From NCBI RefSeq assembly GCF_004769525.1, contig NZ_RQFT01000007.1, forward strand, positions 397,384-461,383: a stretch of 64,000 nucleotides of DNA, read 5' to 3'. The first letter of the stretch is position 1. Each line of letters begins with the position of its first letter. This DNA is from Leptospira bouyouniensis. GTDB taxonomy: Bacteria; Spirochaetota; Leptospiria; Leptospirales; Leptospiraceae. Shown here piece after piece: positions 8,701 through 18,990 of the stretch. A model generated the notes under the pieces. It saw only the letters and a program-made list of their open reading frames with translations, did no database searches and had not been told where the DNA came from. The position numbers and the translations under genes are program-made.

Positions 8701-9836
8701 CCCCTGATAAATCAAAATATCACTATATAAAAATTGATTCGATCGACGAGATCGACCCCATCAAATTATCCATTTCGCAAATCCAACAGCGGTATATCGA
8801 CAAGGATAACAACCGTTATGCCCTAAGGTTTAACAAAGAAATCCGTAGAATTGAGATTTTAAAACTAGTGGGCAATCATTTTGAGATTGTCCCCCACCAC
8901 CAGACATCGACTTCAAAAGAAGAAATCAATGCAAGAGAAACAAAGTCCCCAAATATACAAAGCCCTCCTCCCATCATTTCAGAAGATCTTAGGTCCAATC
9001 CCATTTTAGGGAAATTAATTTCGGCCCAAGAACCAAAATCCACTATTCATTCTGAAACTTCGGCAAGTCCCATGGAGATTCCCAAAGAAAAACATACTCC
9101 CGTTGTGGAAGAAAATCTTATGAGGGAAGATGTGGACTTGGATATTTTCGAAGGTGAAGAACCTCCTAAGCCAGAAGAGCCACTTTCTCATGAAGGTTTA
9201 CTCAATACACCAGAACCTCCTAAACCTGAAGAGTTCGAAGACCACTCACAAATTACGGCAAATACTCGACTGGAAGAAGGAACAGGAGAAAAAACAGCAC
9301 AGCAGAGGATTGATGATTTTTTAAAAATCATTGCAACTTATAGAGAAAGGATAACTGCCATCATTCGTAACCTTCAATCCTCTCGGATTTTTGAACTTAC
9401 GGGGGATCCATCCGAAAACAAAAATATTGTGGGTAATTTTTCAAGAGAAATCGATGCAACTGTTTTTGAAGCCATTGATAAAATGATCGATCTTCATAAA
9501 GAAATGACATCATATCCTCGTCCAATCACATATTATATATCCAAAGCACCTGTGGAAAAAAGAGAAGAGATGAAACTCATCGAGTCAGACAAAGAAAAGT
9601 TAAACAACTTACATTTGTTCGAAATGCAAAGGCATACCGATGCGATCATTAAAGATCTAAAAAAATTGAGTTTGCAGTTATTGAATATATTGAATATCAA
9701 AAATGAAATTCAAGTCAAACAATTACAGTACGCAAACCAATTGATGTTTGTGGATGCAAAGAATGCCTCACTATATTTTGCACAAGACTTAGATAAAACC
9801 ATTTTGGAAATTGAAAACTGGAAACAATCGAAATGA
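8697..9836 (+). CDS. Uncharacterised protein with acidic proline-rich linker and coiled coil
   Basis: The 379-residue product starts at GTG overlapping the previous stop. Three parts are visible: an N-terminal globular part of about 70 residues with mixed charge; a low-complexity Pro/Glu-rich linker (about residues 75-210, with a repeated EEPPKPEEP-like motif); and a helical C-terminal domain (about 215-379) with heptad-like Leu/Ile spacing. No signal peptide is visible, so it is probably cytosolic. The stop overlaps the next ATG (ATGA). Function unknown. Confidence 0.75.
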   Translation: MTPDKSKYHYIKIDSIDEIDPIKLSISQIQQRYIDKDNNRYALRFNKEIRRIEILKLVGNHFEIVPHHQTSTSKEEINARETKSPNIQSPPPIISEDLRSNPILGKLISAQEPKSTIHSETSASPMEIPKEKHTPVVEENLMREDVDLDIFEGEEPPKPEEPLSHEGLLNTPEPPKPEEFEDHSQITANTRLEEGTGEKTAQQRIDDFLKIIATYRERITAIIRNLQSSRIFELTGDPSENKNIVGNFSREIDATVFEAIDKMIDLHKEMTSYPRPITYYISKAPVEKREEMKLIESDKEKLNNLHLFEMQRHTDAIIKDLKKLSLQLLNILNIKNEIQVKQLQYANQLMFVDAKNASLYFAQDLDKTILEIENWKQSK

Positions 9837-10627
9837 AAGAACTGTCGGAAGCAGAAACAAAAGCAATATTAGAAAAAATTCGATCTGAATATAGAGAACA
9901 CGGAAAACTCAATCCAAAAGCATTCGACCAAACAGGATTTGAACAAAGGTATCTTCAAGTATTAAAACTAAGAGGCAACATTACAAAATTTCTTACAGAA
10001 GAAGTTACGTTTTTAGAGCAACTCAAATCGAAGTTCCAAGAACTTGCTGCGAGAAAAGAAGCAGCAAAAGCCCAAACACTCAACCGGATTATGGATGAAT
10101 CGATTGAGAAATTGGCAAATTACAAAAAGGTAGATTTCCATCCATTGGCAAAAGTAGAAACTCGATACTTTTATGGTGCCATGTTGGATTTTACGGAAAT
10201 GGAACTTCCTGTTCTCATTTATATTTTCAAAGGTACTCCCGAATATTCCTACTTACAAGATGCAGTTTTGCAAGTGGAAAGAATTGGGCTCACCCGACGT
10301 GGTCTTCCATCCATTAAAATGCAAGAGTTCATGAAAACTTTGTTAGATGCCAATGGCAATGCCATTGTGATTGAAAAAGCCTCACAAAATTTATTAAAAG
10401 ATGGTTGTATCGCTTTAAAAAACATCATCGTGGCCGTACAAGATCTAACAGCAAAAAATAGAATTAACCCAGATATGATTGTCCAAGTAAACCAAAAAGA
10501 ATATCCCAATTCTTTTAATGCTTACAACGGGAAAAAGTTTGGAGAATGTTTAAATCGGATCACTGAACGATGCAAACAAATCATACAAGATTTTCGAATG
10601 AATGCGTTGATGAATATCGAAGGTTGA
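9833..10627 (+). CDS. Uncharacterised helical protein
   Basis: A 264-residue mostly helical protein with a probable coiled coil at residues 45-95 (EEVTFLEQLKSKFQELAARKEAA region). No known domain was recognised. The ATG overlaps the preceding stop by 4 bp. Together with the two upstream genes it forms a coupled trio that could encode subunits of one cytosolic complex. The thiolase-like gene starts 15 bp downstream. Confidence 0.75.
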   Translation: MKELSEAETKAILEKIRSEYREHGKLNPKAFDQTGFEQRYLQVLKLRGNITKFLTEEVTFLEQLKSKFQELAARKEAAKAQTLNRIMDESIEKLANYKKVDFHPLAKVETRYFYGAMLDFTEMELPVLIYIFKGTPEYSYLQDAVLQVERIGLTRRGLPSIKMQEFMKTLLDANGNAIVIEKASQNLLKDGCIALKNIIVAVQDLTAKNRINPDMIVQVNQKEYPNSFNAYNGKKFGECLNRITERCKQIIQDFRMNALMNIEG

Positions 10628-10642
10628 TTCAAATGTGGCTTC

Positions 10643-12172
10643 ATGGACCCTATTTTACTTGGTGTCAGCGACACAATTGAATCAGAATTTGATGCTGAGG
10701 TTTATAAAAACCTCAGCCCTTTAGAAAAATACCATTCTTTACTTTTTAACTCTGTCGATAAACTGTTTGGATTCCTCGGAACTAACAGAGAAACACTCAA
10801 ACCCTACCTTACTGATTTTGTTTCCGTTGAAGCACAGTCACTTGGCAGAGAGGGATATGGTTTTACGATCAAAGATGCAAATGATATGGGATTTGGTGGC
10901 CTTGCCTGCCATACAGTAGACCTTGGTGGAGCCAGTGTGGGTGGAGCCATTGCACAAGCCCATACCATTGTCAAAGCCAATCCTTATGCGGTGGTGCTTG
11001 TTGCCGCAGCCGATATTCCCAAATCCGTATTCAAACAAGTCTCTGACTTAAAACGACTCACGGCAACAGTTTGCCATAAGGATTGGGAGATGCCTTATGG
11101 AGCAACCCTCATTGGTCTCTACTCCTTGTTATGTGAACGAATGATGTTTGATACAGGTGTGACAAGTGATGATTTAGAAGTGATTACAAAACACTTCCGA
11201 ACCCTTGCCGAAACCAATCCCCGTGCCTTCCAATACCAAAAACCAATGGTGGAGAAACAATTACAAAAACCTTTATCTGGTGTGTATAGCACTCCCATGA
11301 TTGCCATTGTCACTGACCATGGATTCGCAACCCTCATCACATCAGAGTTCATGAAACAGAAGTTAATTGATAAAAAAGTGATTAAGGCTGATGCCAAACA
11401 CATTTATGTGATTGGTTCGGGTCACAGTGCCCATGCCGAATACCTCATCCAAAAAAAGGATTTAAAAAGCCCTGCAGGTCTTGCTTGTGAAAGGGCCGTC
11501 GCGTCGAGTGGGATCAGTCGGTCAGAAATTGACTATGCTTGGATTTACGATTGTTTTACTGGGATGGTCATTCATGAGGCTTCGTTGTATTTTGGAGTCT
11601 CGCCGAAAGATACCGCAAATGCACTTCGGAATGGAAAGATCTCCAATGGAACAAAAGAAATTCCAATCAATTTAGGCGGTGGGATTTTGAATTACCAAGC
11701 AGCGATGGCAATCTCTGGCGCAACTGGCCTTGTGGACATCGCAAGCCAATATGGACTTTCAGTTCATCCCATTCCCAAAGTATTGAGTGAACCACCTAAG
11801 GTGAGTTTGCTTGGAGGTAATGGTGGGATTGATAGCATCAATTCCGTGATCCTGTTTGCCAAAGACAAAACAGAAAGGGTCTCGAAAGAACCAATGGAAT
11901 TAAAAGCATTGGAAGTGAATGTTCCCAGTCCGAAGGAAAAGGAAAAAGCCACCATACTTTCTGCGACAACGATTTACTTCAATCCGGGCGGAGAAAAAAA
12001 ACCACCTTATCTGATTGTTTGTTCGACCAAAGAGAATGGAGAAATGGTTCTCACGAACCTATATAACAAAGAAGGAAAGGAGATTGTATCAAAAGAGGGA
12101 TTGGAACTGGGAAAAACAAAAGTGGAGTTCCAACTCATTGATGGCAAAATCCAAGCAGTGGTTTTAGATTGA
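10643..12172 (+). CDS. Thiolase-fold protein, probably without thiolase catalysis
   Basis: The 509-residue product aligns by eye with SCP2-type/archaeal-type thiolases: an N-terminal half with VDLGGASVGGAIAQAH, an ACERAVASSGIS segment, YDCFTG and a C-terminal INLGGG...SGATG. About 110 extra residues at the C-terminus may form an OB-like domain. The nucleophilic Cys expected at the VEAACASGG position is Gly96, the His of the GHP motif appears replaced within NYQAAMAISGATG, and the N/H of the third motif is Tyr. Annotation as acetyl-CoA acetyltransferase would therefore overstate it; a binding or structural role is more likely. Confidence 0.75.
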   Translation: MDPILLGVSDTIESEFDAEVYKNLSPLEKYHSLLFNSVDKLFGFLGTNRETLKPYLTDFVSVEAQSLGREGYGFTIKDANDMGFGGLACHTVDLGGASVGGAIAQAHTIVKANPYAVVLVAAADIPKSVFKQVSDLKRLTATVCHKDWEMPYGATLIGLYSLLCERMMFDTGVTSDDLEVITKHFRTLAETNPRAFQYQKPMVEKQLQKPLSGVYSTPMIAIVTDHGFATLITSEFMKQKLIDKKVIKADAKHIYVIGSGHSAHAEYLIQKKDLKSPAGLACERAVASSGISRSEIDYAWIYDCFTGMVIHEASLYFGVSPKDTANALRNGKISNGTKEIPINLGGGILNYQAAMAISGATGLVDIASQYGLSVHPIPKVLSEPPKVSLLGGNGGIDSINSVILFAKDKTERVSKEPMELKALEVNVPSPKEKEKATILSATTIYFNPGGEKKPPYLIVCSTKENGEMVLTNLYNKEGKEIVSKEGLELGKTKVEFQLIDGKIQAVVLD

Positions 12173-12197
12173 ATCTGATGTAATTTAGAAAGTTATT

Positions 12198-12221
12198 GCC
12201 ACCACCGAACTAGATGGTGGC
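12198..12221 (+). terminator. Hairpin downstream of the thiolase-like gene
   Basis: GCCACCA pairs perfectly with TGGTGGC across a 10-nt loop, 26 nt after the stop codon. No U-run follows, so it may be a Rho-associated or 3'-end stabilising hairpin rather than an intrinsic terminator. Confidence 0.45.
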
Positions 12222-12243
12222 GACTTGAGAATTATGGTTCTGA

Positions 12244-12270
12244 GAAAAAACCAACCATGAAACATGGTTG
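12244..12270 (-). terminator. Rho-independent terminator of the pheS operon
   Basis: On the minus strand, 15 nt past the pheS stop, CAACCATG pairs with CATGGTTG around a 3-nt loop and is followed by GTTTTTTC. It ends the long mpl-pheS transcript. Confidence 0.85.
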
Positions 12271-12284
12271 ATCTGGCTTCTCAC

Positions 12285-13310
12285 CTAAAACTGTTTTAAA
12301 AAACGTAAATTCCCTGATTGGAAATAACGGATGTCATGGATGCCGTAACGCATCATCACCAATCGGTCAAGGCCCAGTCCAAAGGCAAACCCTGTCCATG
12401 TTTTAGAATCAAGTCCAGCGGCTTCTAAGACATTGGGGTGAACGAGTCCACAAGGGAGAAGTTCGAGCCATCCCGATTGTTTGCATACACTACACCCATC
12501 TCCATTACAAACAAGACAATTGATATCCAGCTCAAAACCAGGTTCCACAAATGGGAAGTATCCTGGGCGGAGTCTTGTTTTGATTTCTTTACGGAACACT
12601 CGTGATAAAAGTGTTTCCATAGTATAAATCAAATGGGCAACCGAAATGTTTTCTCCTACGACCATTCCTTCGACTTGGTAGAAGGTATTTTCATGGGAGG
12701 CGTCCACTTCTTCGTACCGGAACACACGTCCTGGAGCAATGATGCGAAACGGTGGTTTTAGTTTTCGAAGAGCTCGCACTTGGATGGCGGATGTGTGAGT
12801 CCTAAGTAAATTGCCATCCACCGTATAAAACGTATCTTGCATATCACGTGCTGGGTGATCGTCCGTGAAGTTTAAAGCACCAAAATTGTTTTCATCTGTT
12901 TCGACTTCTGGACCATCCATCACAGAAAAACCCATTGAGGTGAAGATGTCTTCAATCTCGTATTGGATTTGCGAAATGGGATGCAAACTCCCTCTTTCTT
13001 TTTTGGGAAGTGGGCGAAGTGTATCAAAAAATTCTTTACCCAATTGGTTTTCGTAAAAACTTTCTTTGAGACTCGTTCGTTTGGTCTCCACCAAAGCTTC
13101 GAGTTTTGTTTGTGCTTCGTTTGCTTCTTTGCCAACAGTCTTTTTTTCTTCTACAGACAGGGAAGCAAGTCCCTTCAGAACAGAAGTGAGTTTTCCTTTT
13201 TTACCGAGAAATTGGTTTTTAAATGCATCTAACTCCTGTTCGTTGGTTGCAGAACTTAATACAGTTTCAGCTTCTTTGATTAAAGATGCGATTTCTTGCG
13301 ATAGGCTCAT
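12285..13310 (-). CDS. pheS: Phenylalanine--tRNA ligase alpha subunit
   Basis: Full-length PheS of 341 residues. An N-terminal coiled coil (residues 1-90) precedes the class II catalytic core. Motif 2 is around [19 protein letters not shown], motif 3 is [14 protein letters not shown] near the C-terminus, and the [13 protein letters not shown] segment is typical. It forms the alpha2-beta2 enzyme with PheT, which is not in this window. A CxxC-x-GxxC-type stretch ([12 protein letters not shown]) in the insertion could bind zinc. Its ATG overlaps the stop of mpl by 4 bp. Confidence 0.97.
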   Translation of the reverse strand: MSLSQEIASLIKEAETVLSSATNEQELDAFKNQFLGKKGKLTSVLKGLASLSVEEKKTVGKEANEAQTKLEALVETKRTSLKESFYENQLGKEFFDTLRPLPKKERGSLHPISQIQYEIEDIFTSMGFSVMDGPEVETDENNFGALNFTDDHPARDMQDTFYTVDGNLLRTHTSAIQVRALRKLKPPFRIIAPGRVFRYEEVDASHENTFYQVEGMVVGENISVAHLIYTMETLLSRVFRKEIKTRLRPGYFPFVEPGFELDINCLVCNGDGCSVCKQSGWLELLPCGLVHPNVLEAAGLDSKTWTGFAFGLGLDRLVMMRYGIHDIRYFQSGNLRFLKQF

Positions 13311-14701
13311 AGTGACTCTCGTGTTTCAATTAAGGATTTTAGTTCCGAATAAATCCCACCAAACGCACCATTGGACATGGCAAGGATGATGAGTTTGTCT
13401 TTTTTGTATTTTGGTAAGATCTTTTTTAAAAGAGAAGGAATGTCTTTTGGTGTGGGAGCATAGATAGACTCTTTTTTGGTATTGGATTTAATATCCTTCA
13501 CCAATTTTTTGACATTCAGACGAAGGGACTTACTCACTTTGTCTACTTGGTACACTTCAGTGACAATGCTCACATCACTTCCTTTGAAACATTTCGCAAA
13601 ATCATCTTGAAACACATTTCGGTGTGAAGTCGCACTCCTTGGTTCAAAAAGAGAAATAATTTTGTAACCAGGATACGCTTCCTTATGTGCTTTGATGGTT
13701 TCTTGGATGGCAACGGGGTGATGGGCAAAGTCTTCCACAAGTAAACTTGTTTCAGAAACATATAGGTTTTCTTGCCTACGTTTCACACCAGGGAAGGATT
13801 CCACTGCTTCTAAAATTTCTTTTCGTTTTTGAGGAGCGATTTCCAAACAAACACGCACTGCCACTTCCACATTGCGATAATTATGCGACCCTATAAGAGA
13901 AGGTTTGATTTTAGATTTTGTGCGGATCTCAGTTAAAATTCCTTTTTCATATTTAAAAATGGAATTTTTATCACCCAATTCAAAGGATTCCACAGGTGCA
14001 TGTTGGTAATCTTTTGTGATATCACTTAAATTTTTGGACCCTTTCCAATAAAAAACCTTTCCGCGACCGGGGACTAAGTTTAACAGCCGTTTGAACATGA
14101 CTTTGATTGCATCCAAATTGGCAAAAATATCAGCATGGTCAAAGTCAAGTGCGTTCATCACAAGGTAATAAGGCCTATAGTGTAAAAACTTGGAACTTTT
14201 ATCAAAGAAGGCGGAATCATATTCATCCCCTTCGATAACAAAATAATCACCATCACCAAGTGCAAATCCAGGAAATCCATCCTTACGGATTCCACCTACA
14301 AAAAGTCCGGGTCTTAGTCCAATCGATTCTAAAATCCAATGGGTGAGAAAAGTGGTAGTGGTTTTGCCATGAGTGCCTGAAATCACAATTGGTTTTTTCC
14401 CTTTGAGGAAAAAATGACCAATGGCTTCTGCCATACTCATATATTCAATCCCTGTGTTTAATACTTCTTCTACTTCTGGGTTCCCCCGTGATATTGCATT
14501 CCCAATGATCACAAGGTCAGCACCTTTCACATTCTCCTTACGATAACCAGACTTAGGTGAAAGTCCCCACTCTTCCAATTTATCTGACATTGGTGGGTAT
14601 AGGTTTTGGTCTGAACCAGAAACATCATGTCCTTGCTGTTTGAGCATATATGCTAAATTGCCCATGGCAATCCCGCCAATCCCTACCAAAAATATCTTCA
14701 A
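13307..14701 (-). CDS. mpl: UDP-N-acetylmuramate:L-alanyl-gamma-D-glutamyl-meso-diaminopimelate ligase
   Basis: A 464-residue Mur ligase with the MurC/Mpl N-terminal Rossmann motif ([12 protein letters not shown]), the SGSDQN loop, the ATP-binding P-loop [10 protein letters not shown] near residue 108, and [16 protein letters not shown], which is typical of Mpl rather than MurC. It attaches recycled murein tripeptide to UDP-MurNAc in the cytosol. It overlaps the upstream membrane-protein gene and downstream pheS by 4 bp each. Confidence 0.93.
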   Translation of the reverse strand: MKIFLVGIGGIAMGNLAYMLKQQGHDVSGSDQNLYPPMSDKLEEWGLSPKSGYRKENVKGADLVIIGNAISRGNPEVEEVLNTGIEYMSMAEAIGHFFLKGKKPIVISGTHGKTTTTFLTHWILESIGLRPGLFVGGIRKDGFPGFALGDGDYFVIEGDEYDSAFFDKSSKFLHYRPYYLVMNALDFDHADIFANLDAIKVMFKRLLNLVPGRGKVFYWKGSKNLSDITKDYQHAPVESFELGDKNSIFKYEKGILTEIRTKSKIKPSLIGSHNYRNVEVAVRVCLEIAPQKRKEILEAVESFPGVKRRQENLYVSETSLLVEDFAHHPVAIQETIKAHKEAYPGYKIISLFEPRSATSHRNVFQDDFAKCFKGSDVSIVTEVYQVDKVSKSLRLNVKKLVKDIKSNTKKESIYAPTPKDIPSLLKKILPKYKKDKLIILAMSNGAFGGIYSELKSLIETRESL

Positions 14702-15354
14702 AAGAGTACCGTCCTAATGAGGTTATAAAGGAATAAAGGAATCGAAAGTAGAACCAAAAAGAATAACACTACTTTCATTAAAAAAAACAAAAAATCAAAA
14801 GAACTCCAAACCCTGCGAATGGATAAATAAAAATACGATAAATGTAAAGAATATAGGAATCCAACAGCTAACATAAACAAGGGGATTGGAGCAGGAAAAA
14901 TCCAAAAGATAGAAGTGGCTGTGAAAGCTAAAAAGGATATGATAAAGACATGTGGTTCAGGACCTTCCCAATCTTTTGTACGATCACGCATTTGGTGGTA
15001 CATCCGAAAACTATCCACAAGCCGAACGACAAAATAGAATCCAAGGTAAAAAAAGAAAACAGTTCCAACCCCTTGGGTATACGTGAGTCTTGTTTCTTCT
15101 TCCACAAACGAAACTTTAAAAATCAGAATTTGGATACAATTGCCAATCAATTTGGCAATTGGTGCAAGTAACATAAGTTGCAGGTGGGCTAACCAAACAT
15201 CACGCCCACCCAAATCTGCTTTGTGGTAATACGATTCAAAAGCAGACATTGGGGAATAAAATAAATCACGGATGAGTTGCATCCGTTGTGTGATTGTTGA
15301 AACTTTTTGCACCTTATTGGATTTTCTGGTTGGGGCGCTCGTATCGGGAAGCAC
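14698..15354 (-). CDS. Polytopic membrane protein, Yip1-like
   Basis: A 218-residue protein with about five hydrophobic segments (near residues 55-75, 95-115, 135-155, 158-178 and 188-212). The N-terminal ...[15 protein letters not shown] pattern resembles the start of Yip1-domain proteins in bacterial ABC-associated operons. The start is uncertain: GTG at 15354 overlaps the upstream gene by 41 bp, a GTG at 15312 lies 1 nt after the upstream stop with AATAAG before it, and an ATG lies at 15279. It is probably an inner-membrane accessory protein of the neighbouring ABC system. Confidence 0.7.
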   Translation of the reverse strand: MLPDTSAPTRKSNKVQKVSTITQRMQLIRDLFYSPMSAFESYYHKADLGGRDVWLAHLQLMLLAPIAKLIGNCIQILIFKVSFVEEETRLTYTQGVGTVFFFYLGFYFVVRLVDSFRMYHQMRDRTKDWEGPEPHVFIISFLAFTATSIFWIFPAPIPLFMLAVGFLYSLHLSYFYLSIRRVWSSFDFLFFLMKVVLFFLVLLSIPLFLYNLIRTVLF

Positions 15355-16387
15355 TTTTCACTTTCATGACGGCATTCACTAAATTTTGGAATGATTCTTC
15401 TTTCATCCAAGTGACAGACTCTTCAAAATGAGGAGGGAATTGCCGTAAAACAGGACGCCATTTTCCAGATTCCGATTCCCAAACTGGATAAAGCGACAAA
15501 CGGATTTTGTTCCCTCCAGATAAGGTCACATCAAGGATGGCTTCTGGGCTCAGTTTATCGGAGAAAATTGGAAACTTCGGAGCACCTGTTTCATCAGGAT
15601 AAAATTCTACCTTTAAACCTTTCACAACAGATTCCCATTGATTTCCAACATCGGGAGGTAATACAATTCGTTCACCTGTTGTCCGACTCCAATCATTCAC
15701 GAATACATTGTATTGGTTTTTTTTGGCTCTGTTTTCGGCATGAACTGAAATTCCTTGTCCAACAAATTTAAGTTCCTTGATGAAACCTTCGCTCACCGTC
15801 ACATACATTTTTTCTCTAAAATTAGTCACTGGTGTTCGAAACTTTTCGATGATGTATTGGTAAGGAGCAATGATTTCCTTATTGATGAGTACGGCGATTC
15901 GACCTTCATCCGATCCTATTTTTTTACCAAATAACAATTGTTTGCTTAAATCAAAGGAAATATCTTTTCCATTTTCATCTGATAATGTTAAAGATGGGGA
16001 AGATTCTCCTAAACAATAGTTTTTTTGGATTTGATCGCTAGTCACTTCAATGAGTTTTGTTTTAAGAACACTGAGTTCTGAAAAACTATTTTTCACATTA
16101 TAATTCCCTTCATAGGAAAGGGAATCCCCTTCCCTAAGGGTAGTGACAGTATACAGTGCGGGTTCATTCCAACCACGAGGAATTTTTCTGAAAACCATGG
16201 GTTGATCTGCAAAACTTGGGACCATATTTCCACACCAATCTTCTTTTGGAGGAAGATAACGTATGGATTTCCAATCTTCTTTCCAATAATTGGTTTCCGA
16301 AATGTTCTCCGGATGATCCTCAAGTAAATAAAATAAGAGGAACAAACCTAAAAAGGCTATTAGAACTAAACTGATTTTTTGTTTCAT
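15314..16387 (-). CDS. DUF4340-like membrane-anchored periplasmic protein
   Basis: A 357-residue protein with one N-terminal membrane anchor (about residues 4-22) and a long extracytoplasmic part with repeated beta-rich modules. Its position straight after a GldG-like gene is where DUF4340 proteins are usually found, and the pattern of residues fits, although the family assignment is by context as much as by motif. Its ATG overlaps the GldG-like stop by 4 bp. It probably forms part of the ABC complex at the outer face of the inner membrane. Confidence 0.65.
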   Translation of the reverse strand: MKQKISLVLIAFLGLFLLFYLLEDHPENISETNYWKEDWKSIRYLPPKEDWCGNMVPSFADQPMVFRKIPRGWNEPALYTVTTLREGDSLSYEGNYNVKNSFSELSVLKTKLIEVTSDQIQKNYCLGESSPSLTLSDENGKDISFDLSKQLLFGKKIGSDEGRIAVLINKEIIAPYQYIIEKFRTPVTNFREKMYVTVSEGFIKELKFVGQGISVHAENRAKKNQYNVFVNDWSRTTGERIVLPPDVGNQWESVVKGLKVEFYPDETGAPKFPIFSDKLSPEAILDVTLSGGNKIRLSLYPVWESESGKWRPVLRQFPPHFEESVTWMKEESFQNLVNAVMKVKSASRYERPNQKIQ

Positions 16388-18255
16388 ACTTCTATTAGTG
16401 AATGTTTACGTCTGGTATAAACAAAGTAAGATCCAACCGCTAAAATGAATCCTGGAAACAAAAATACTCCAATCAACCATGCAACTAACTTTTGATTGTC
16501 GGATAGCGATATTGTATCCACTTCTTCTTTTTTTAAAGGAATTTCTGCAACGATATTGTCTTGGAATAAACCTGTTATGGAAACTGTGGAAAATTGTGAG
16601 TTCATTACATAAGGAATGAACTGATCTGTAATCCAAGTTGTACCTGTGTGTAGAATGATTTTTCCCGACTTATCACCTGTCAGGGACATCGGTGATAAAA
16701 CCACAGAAAGGATTTTACTTTCTTTTTTCTCAGTTGGATCCATTTTACCATTTTTGTTTTCATCTTGGTAAACATCATAACCTGATTCTAGTAAAGTTTC
16801 CGATTTCCAAACAAAAGGAGTTGGTGCATTTGTTTCGTTTTCCAGATAACCACTGTAAGGAAATAGAATCCCCATATCTTTTTTTTGCAAAAGATCAGTA
16901 AGTCTGTGGTCAGGAAAACGTTTTGCGATGATAAAACCTGGTTTTTCTTCTCGCTCAATGAGAGGAGTTGATTTAAATTTTAATCCGGCAGATTGTAATA
17001 ACCAACTAAAATCTTCACTCCCTTTTGGCTCCATGGTGATCAGTATTTTTCCATTTTTCTCTAACACAAATTTGGTGAGTTCTTCTTTTGCTTCTTTGGA
17101 AAATGGAACCGTTGGTCCAAGGATAACTAGCATTTCAGCATCTTCAGGTAATTTGGAAGGCCAACCTTGAGCAAAACCGAGTTCAGCCACTTTGAAATTT
17201 AAAAATTGTAAGGACGAGACAAATCGATTCACTTGTTCGTTGGGTAATGCACGAAATGACACTCCATATCGCTCCCCATTGGCAACGGTGAAATATACTT
17301 TTTTTTGTTCCGTTGTCACGTTGAGTAAAGCACCAACTAACTTACGTTCCAAATCTTCTAAATCTTTTGGTTCTTTCGCGATCACTCTTTCTTCAGCAAA
17401 TGGAGTCGTGGATGTCAATAGAGACTGTTTTTTAGAACGAACAAATATAGTTCCATTGGATACTTGACCGAAATCTTTCAATAAATCAACTTCTACATCG
17501 GCATTGATGAACTGAACCGTAATGTGCGAATTTTCTGATTTGATTTGGTCGAGTAAAATTTCGATATCTGGTCGTACTCGTGTTAAAGCAAAAGCCGCAA
17601 GTTTGTCACCATTGGCCGGGCCATCTGCTTCAAGAGGTCGTGGATAAAAGGCAGTAATCGTAACATCTTCAGAGATGGGTTTGATTAAATTTCTTGAAAT
17701 TTGTGATAAAGAAAATTTACCCTGACTACTCAAATCAAAGTTATAGTTTCGTTTAATCGCAAAATAATTCACCGCCACAAGGATTGGCAAAACAAACAAA
17801 AATCCTAGAACCGCATTTTGTAATAAGGAACTTTTGGATTTTGCTAAATTACTTTGTGCTTCGAGCGAAGATTTACCTATCTCAAGTAAAATGATTTGTA
17901 ATAAAAAAACCAAAGAAAAGAGGACCACACATAAAAGAAGGAACTCTCTGATTTTTGGAATCGAACTTACCTCTTCATTAAAACCTGCAACTGGTTTTAA
18001 ATCTAAAAAATCACGGAGGACCGAAAGTAAAAATGCGGCGATCCCAAAAACGGCAGCAATATAACGATTTTGGTCTTCTTTACGAATCCCTTTTGAAAAA
18101 GCGCGGACAATCGTATCCGATGCCAAAAACAAAAACACAACTCCTAAAAAAATAATTTTTCTTTTAGGGTCCACCACCATTCCATCAAACAAGAAATAGG
18201 CGAACAAGGAAATTAAACTTACAAATGGCAAAATTCTATCAGCAGATAATAACAT
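16384..18255 (-). CDS. GldG-like ABC-associated membrane protein
   Basis: A 623-residue protein with several N-terminal membrane segments (within residues 8-190), a large extracytoplasmic domain of the ABC-type auxiliary family (residues about 190-590, containing LSQISRNLIKPISEDVTITAFYPR and a SKLPEDAEMLVILGP segment), and one C-terminal membrane helix (LVAWLIGVFLFPGFILAVGS). This architecture matches GldG and homologous proteins of uncharacterised ABC systems. It lies 3 bp after the permease gene. In Bacteroidetes GldG is needed for gliding; its spirochaete role is not established here. Confidence 0.85.
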   Translation of the reverse strand: MLLSADRILPFVSLISLFAYFLFDGMVVDPKRKIIFLGVVFLFLASDTIVRAFSKGIRKEDQNRYIAAVFGIAAFLLSVLRDFLDLKPVAGFNEEVSSIPKIREFLLLCVVLFSLVFLLQIILLEIGKSSLEAQSNLAKSKSSLLQNAVLGFLFVLPILVAVNYFAIKRNYNFDLSSQGKFSLSQISRNLIKPISEDVTITAFYPRPLEADGPANGDKLAAFALTRVRPDIEILLDQIKSENSHITVQFINADVEVDLLKDFGQVSNGTIFVRSKKQSLLTSTTPFAEERVIAKEPKDLEDLERKLVGALLNVTTEQKKVYFTVANGERYGVSFRALPNEQVNRFVSSLQFLNFKVAELGFAQGWPSKLPEDAEMLVILGPTVPFSKEAKEELTKFVLEKNGKILITMEPKGSEDFSWLLQSAGLKFKSTPLIEREEKPGFIIAKRFPDHRLTDLLQKKDMGILFPYSGYLENETNAPTPFVWKSETLLESGYDVYQDENKNGKMDPTEKKESKILSVVLSPMSLTGDKSGKIILHTGTTWITDQFIPYVMNSQFSTVSITGLFQDNIVAEIPLKKEEVDTISLSDNQKLVAWLIGVFLFPGFILAVGSYFVYTRRKHSLIEV

Positions 18256-18258
18256 AAT

Positions 18259-18990
18259 TTACCCTCTCCATCTCCTGGATTCCAAGACCTTCACGGTTAA
18301 GTACAAAAATAGGAAAGTTCCACTTAAGAAAAAAACAATTCCTGTCAAAGGTAACACACCTTTTGCAAAGGCAGCAAAGTGTGAAAAGATATGTAAATGG
18401 AATAAAACCTTTCTTGTGGTTGCTTGAAATAAATGAGAAAAATAACCAACGACCCAAAGTGTCAAAATAATGAGCACGGATATGAGGAGTGAAATCATTT
18501 GGTTTTTTCCAAGACTAGAACCAAACATACCTATGGTGAAGGTAAAAATTCCTAGTAAAAATACACCGATACTACCAGATGCCACCATATAAAAAGGTGC
18601 TTTCCAAAATGCATACAAAAGGAGTGGAAAAAGTCCATTGATAAAAATTGTTATGATGCCACAAACTGTCACACCAAACATAAATTTGCCGAAAACAATT
18701 TCTAAATCTGTGATAGGAGAGGTAAATAAAAGTTCAAGAGTTCCTTTATTCCTTTCTTCCACAATGGAACCCATCGAAATGATTACCATTGCAATCAATA
18801 TGGTTGTCATAAAAGATATAAAAGTGATGTAGGTTGCTATTTCATAATTAGCAGTCCCATTAAAATTGAGGATCATCACAAACAATGCATTTAAGAATGC
18901 AGTGCCTCCAAGGACTAGTGGTCCCATATAGGTTCCGAAAAATAATCGTAATTCTTTTTTATAGATCCAAACAGCCGTTTGCCAGTTCAT
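18259..18990 (-). CDS. ABC-2 type permease, GldF-like
   Basis: A 243-residue integral membrane protein with six predicted helices. The N-terminus ([11 protein letters not shown]) and the conserved [29 protein letters not shown] segment are characteristic of ABC-2 permeases of the GldF/NosY type. It is encoded between its ATPase (4-bp overlap) and the GldG-like partner. The transported substrate is unknown. Confidence 0.92.
   Translation of the reverse strand: MNWQTAVWIYKKELRLFFGTYMGPLVLGGTAFLNALFVMILNFNGTANYEIATYITFISFMTTILIAMVIISMGSIVEERNKGTLELLFTSPITDLEIVFGKFMFGVTVCGIITIFINGLFPLLLYAFWKAPFYMVASGSIGVFLLGIFTFTIGMFGSSLGKNQMISLLISVLIILTLWVVGYFSHLFQATTRKVLFHLHIFSHFAAFAKGVLPLTGIVFFLSGTFLFLYLTVKVLESRRWRG

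Noticed and set aside
9130..9324. Alternative-frame ORFs inside the 379-residue gene and many similar shadows elsewhere
   Set aside because: They overlap well-supported genes and show no domain, ribosome binding site or coding character.
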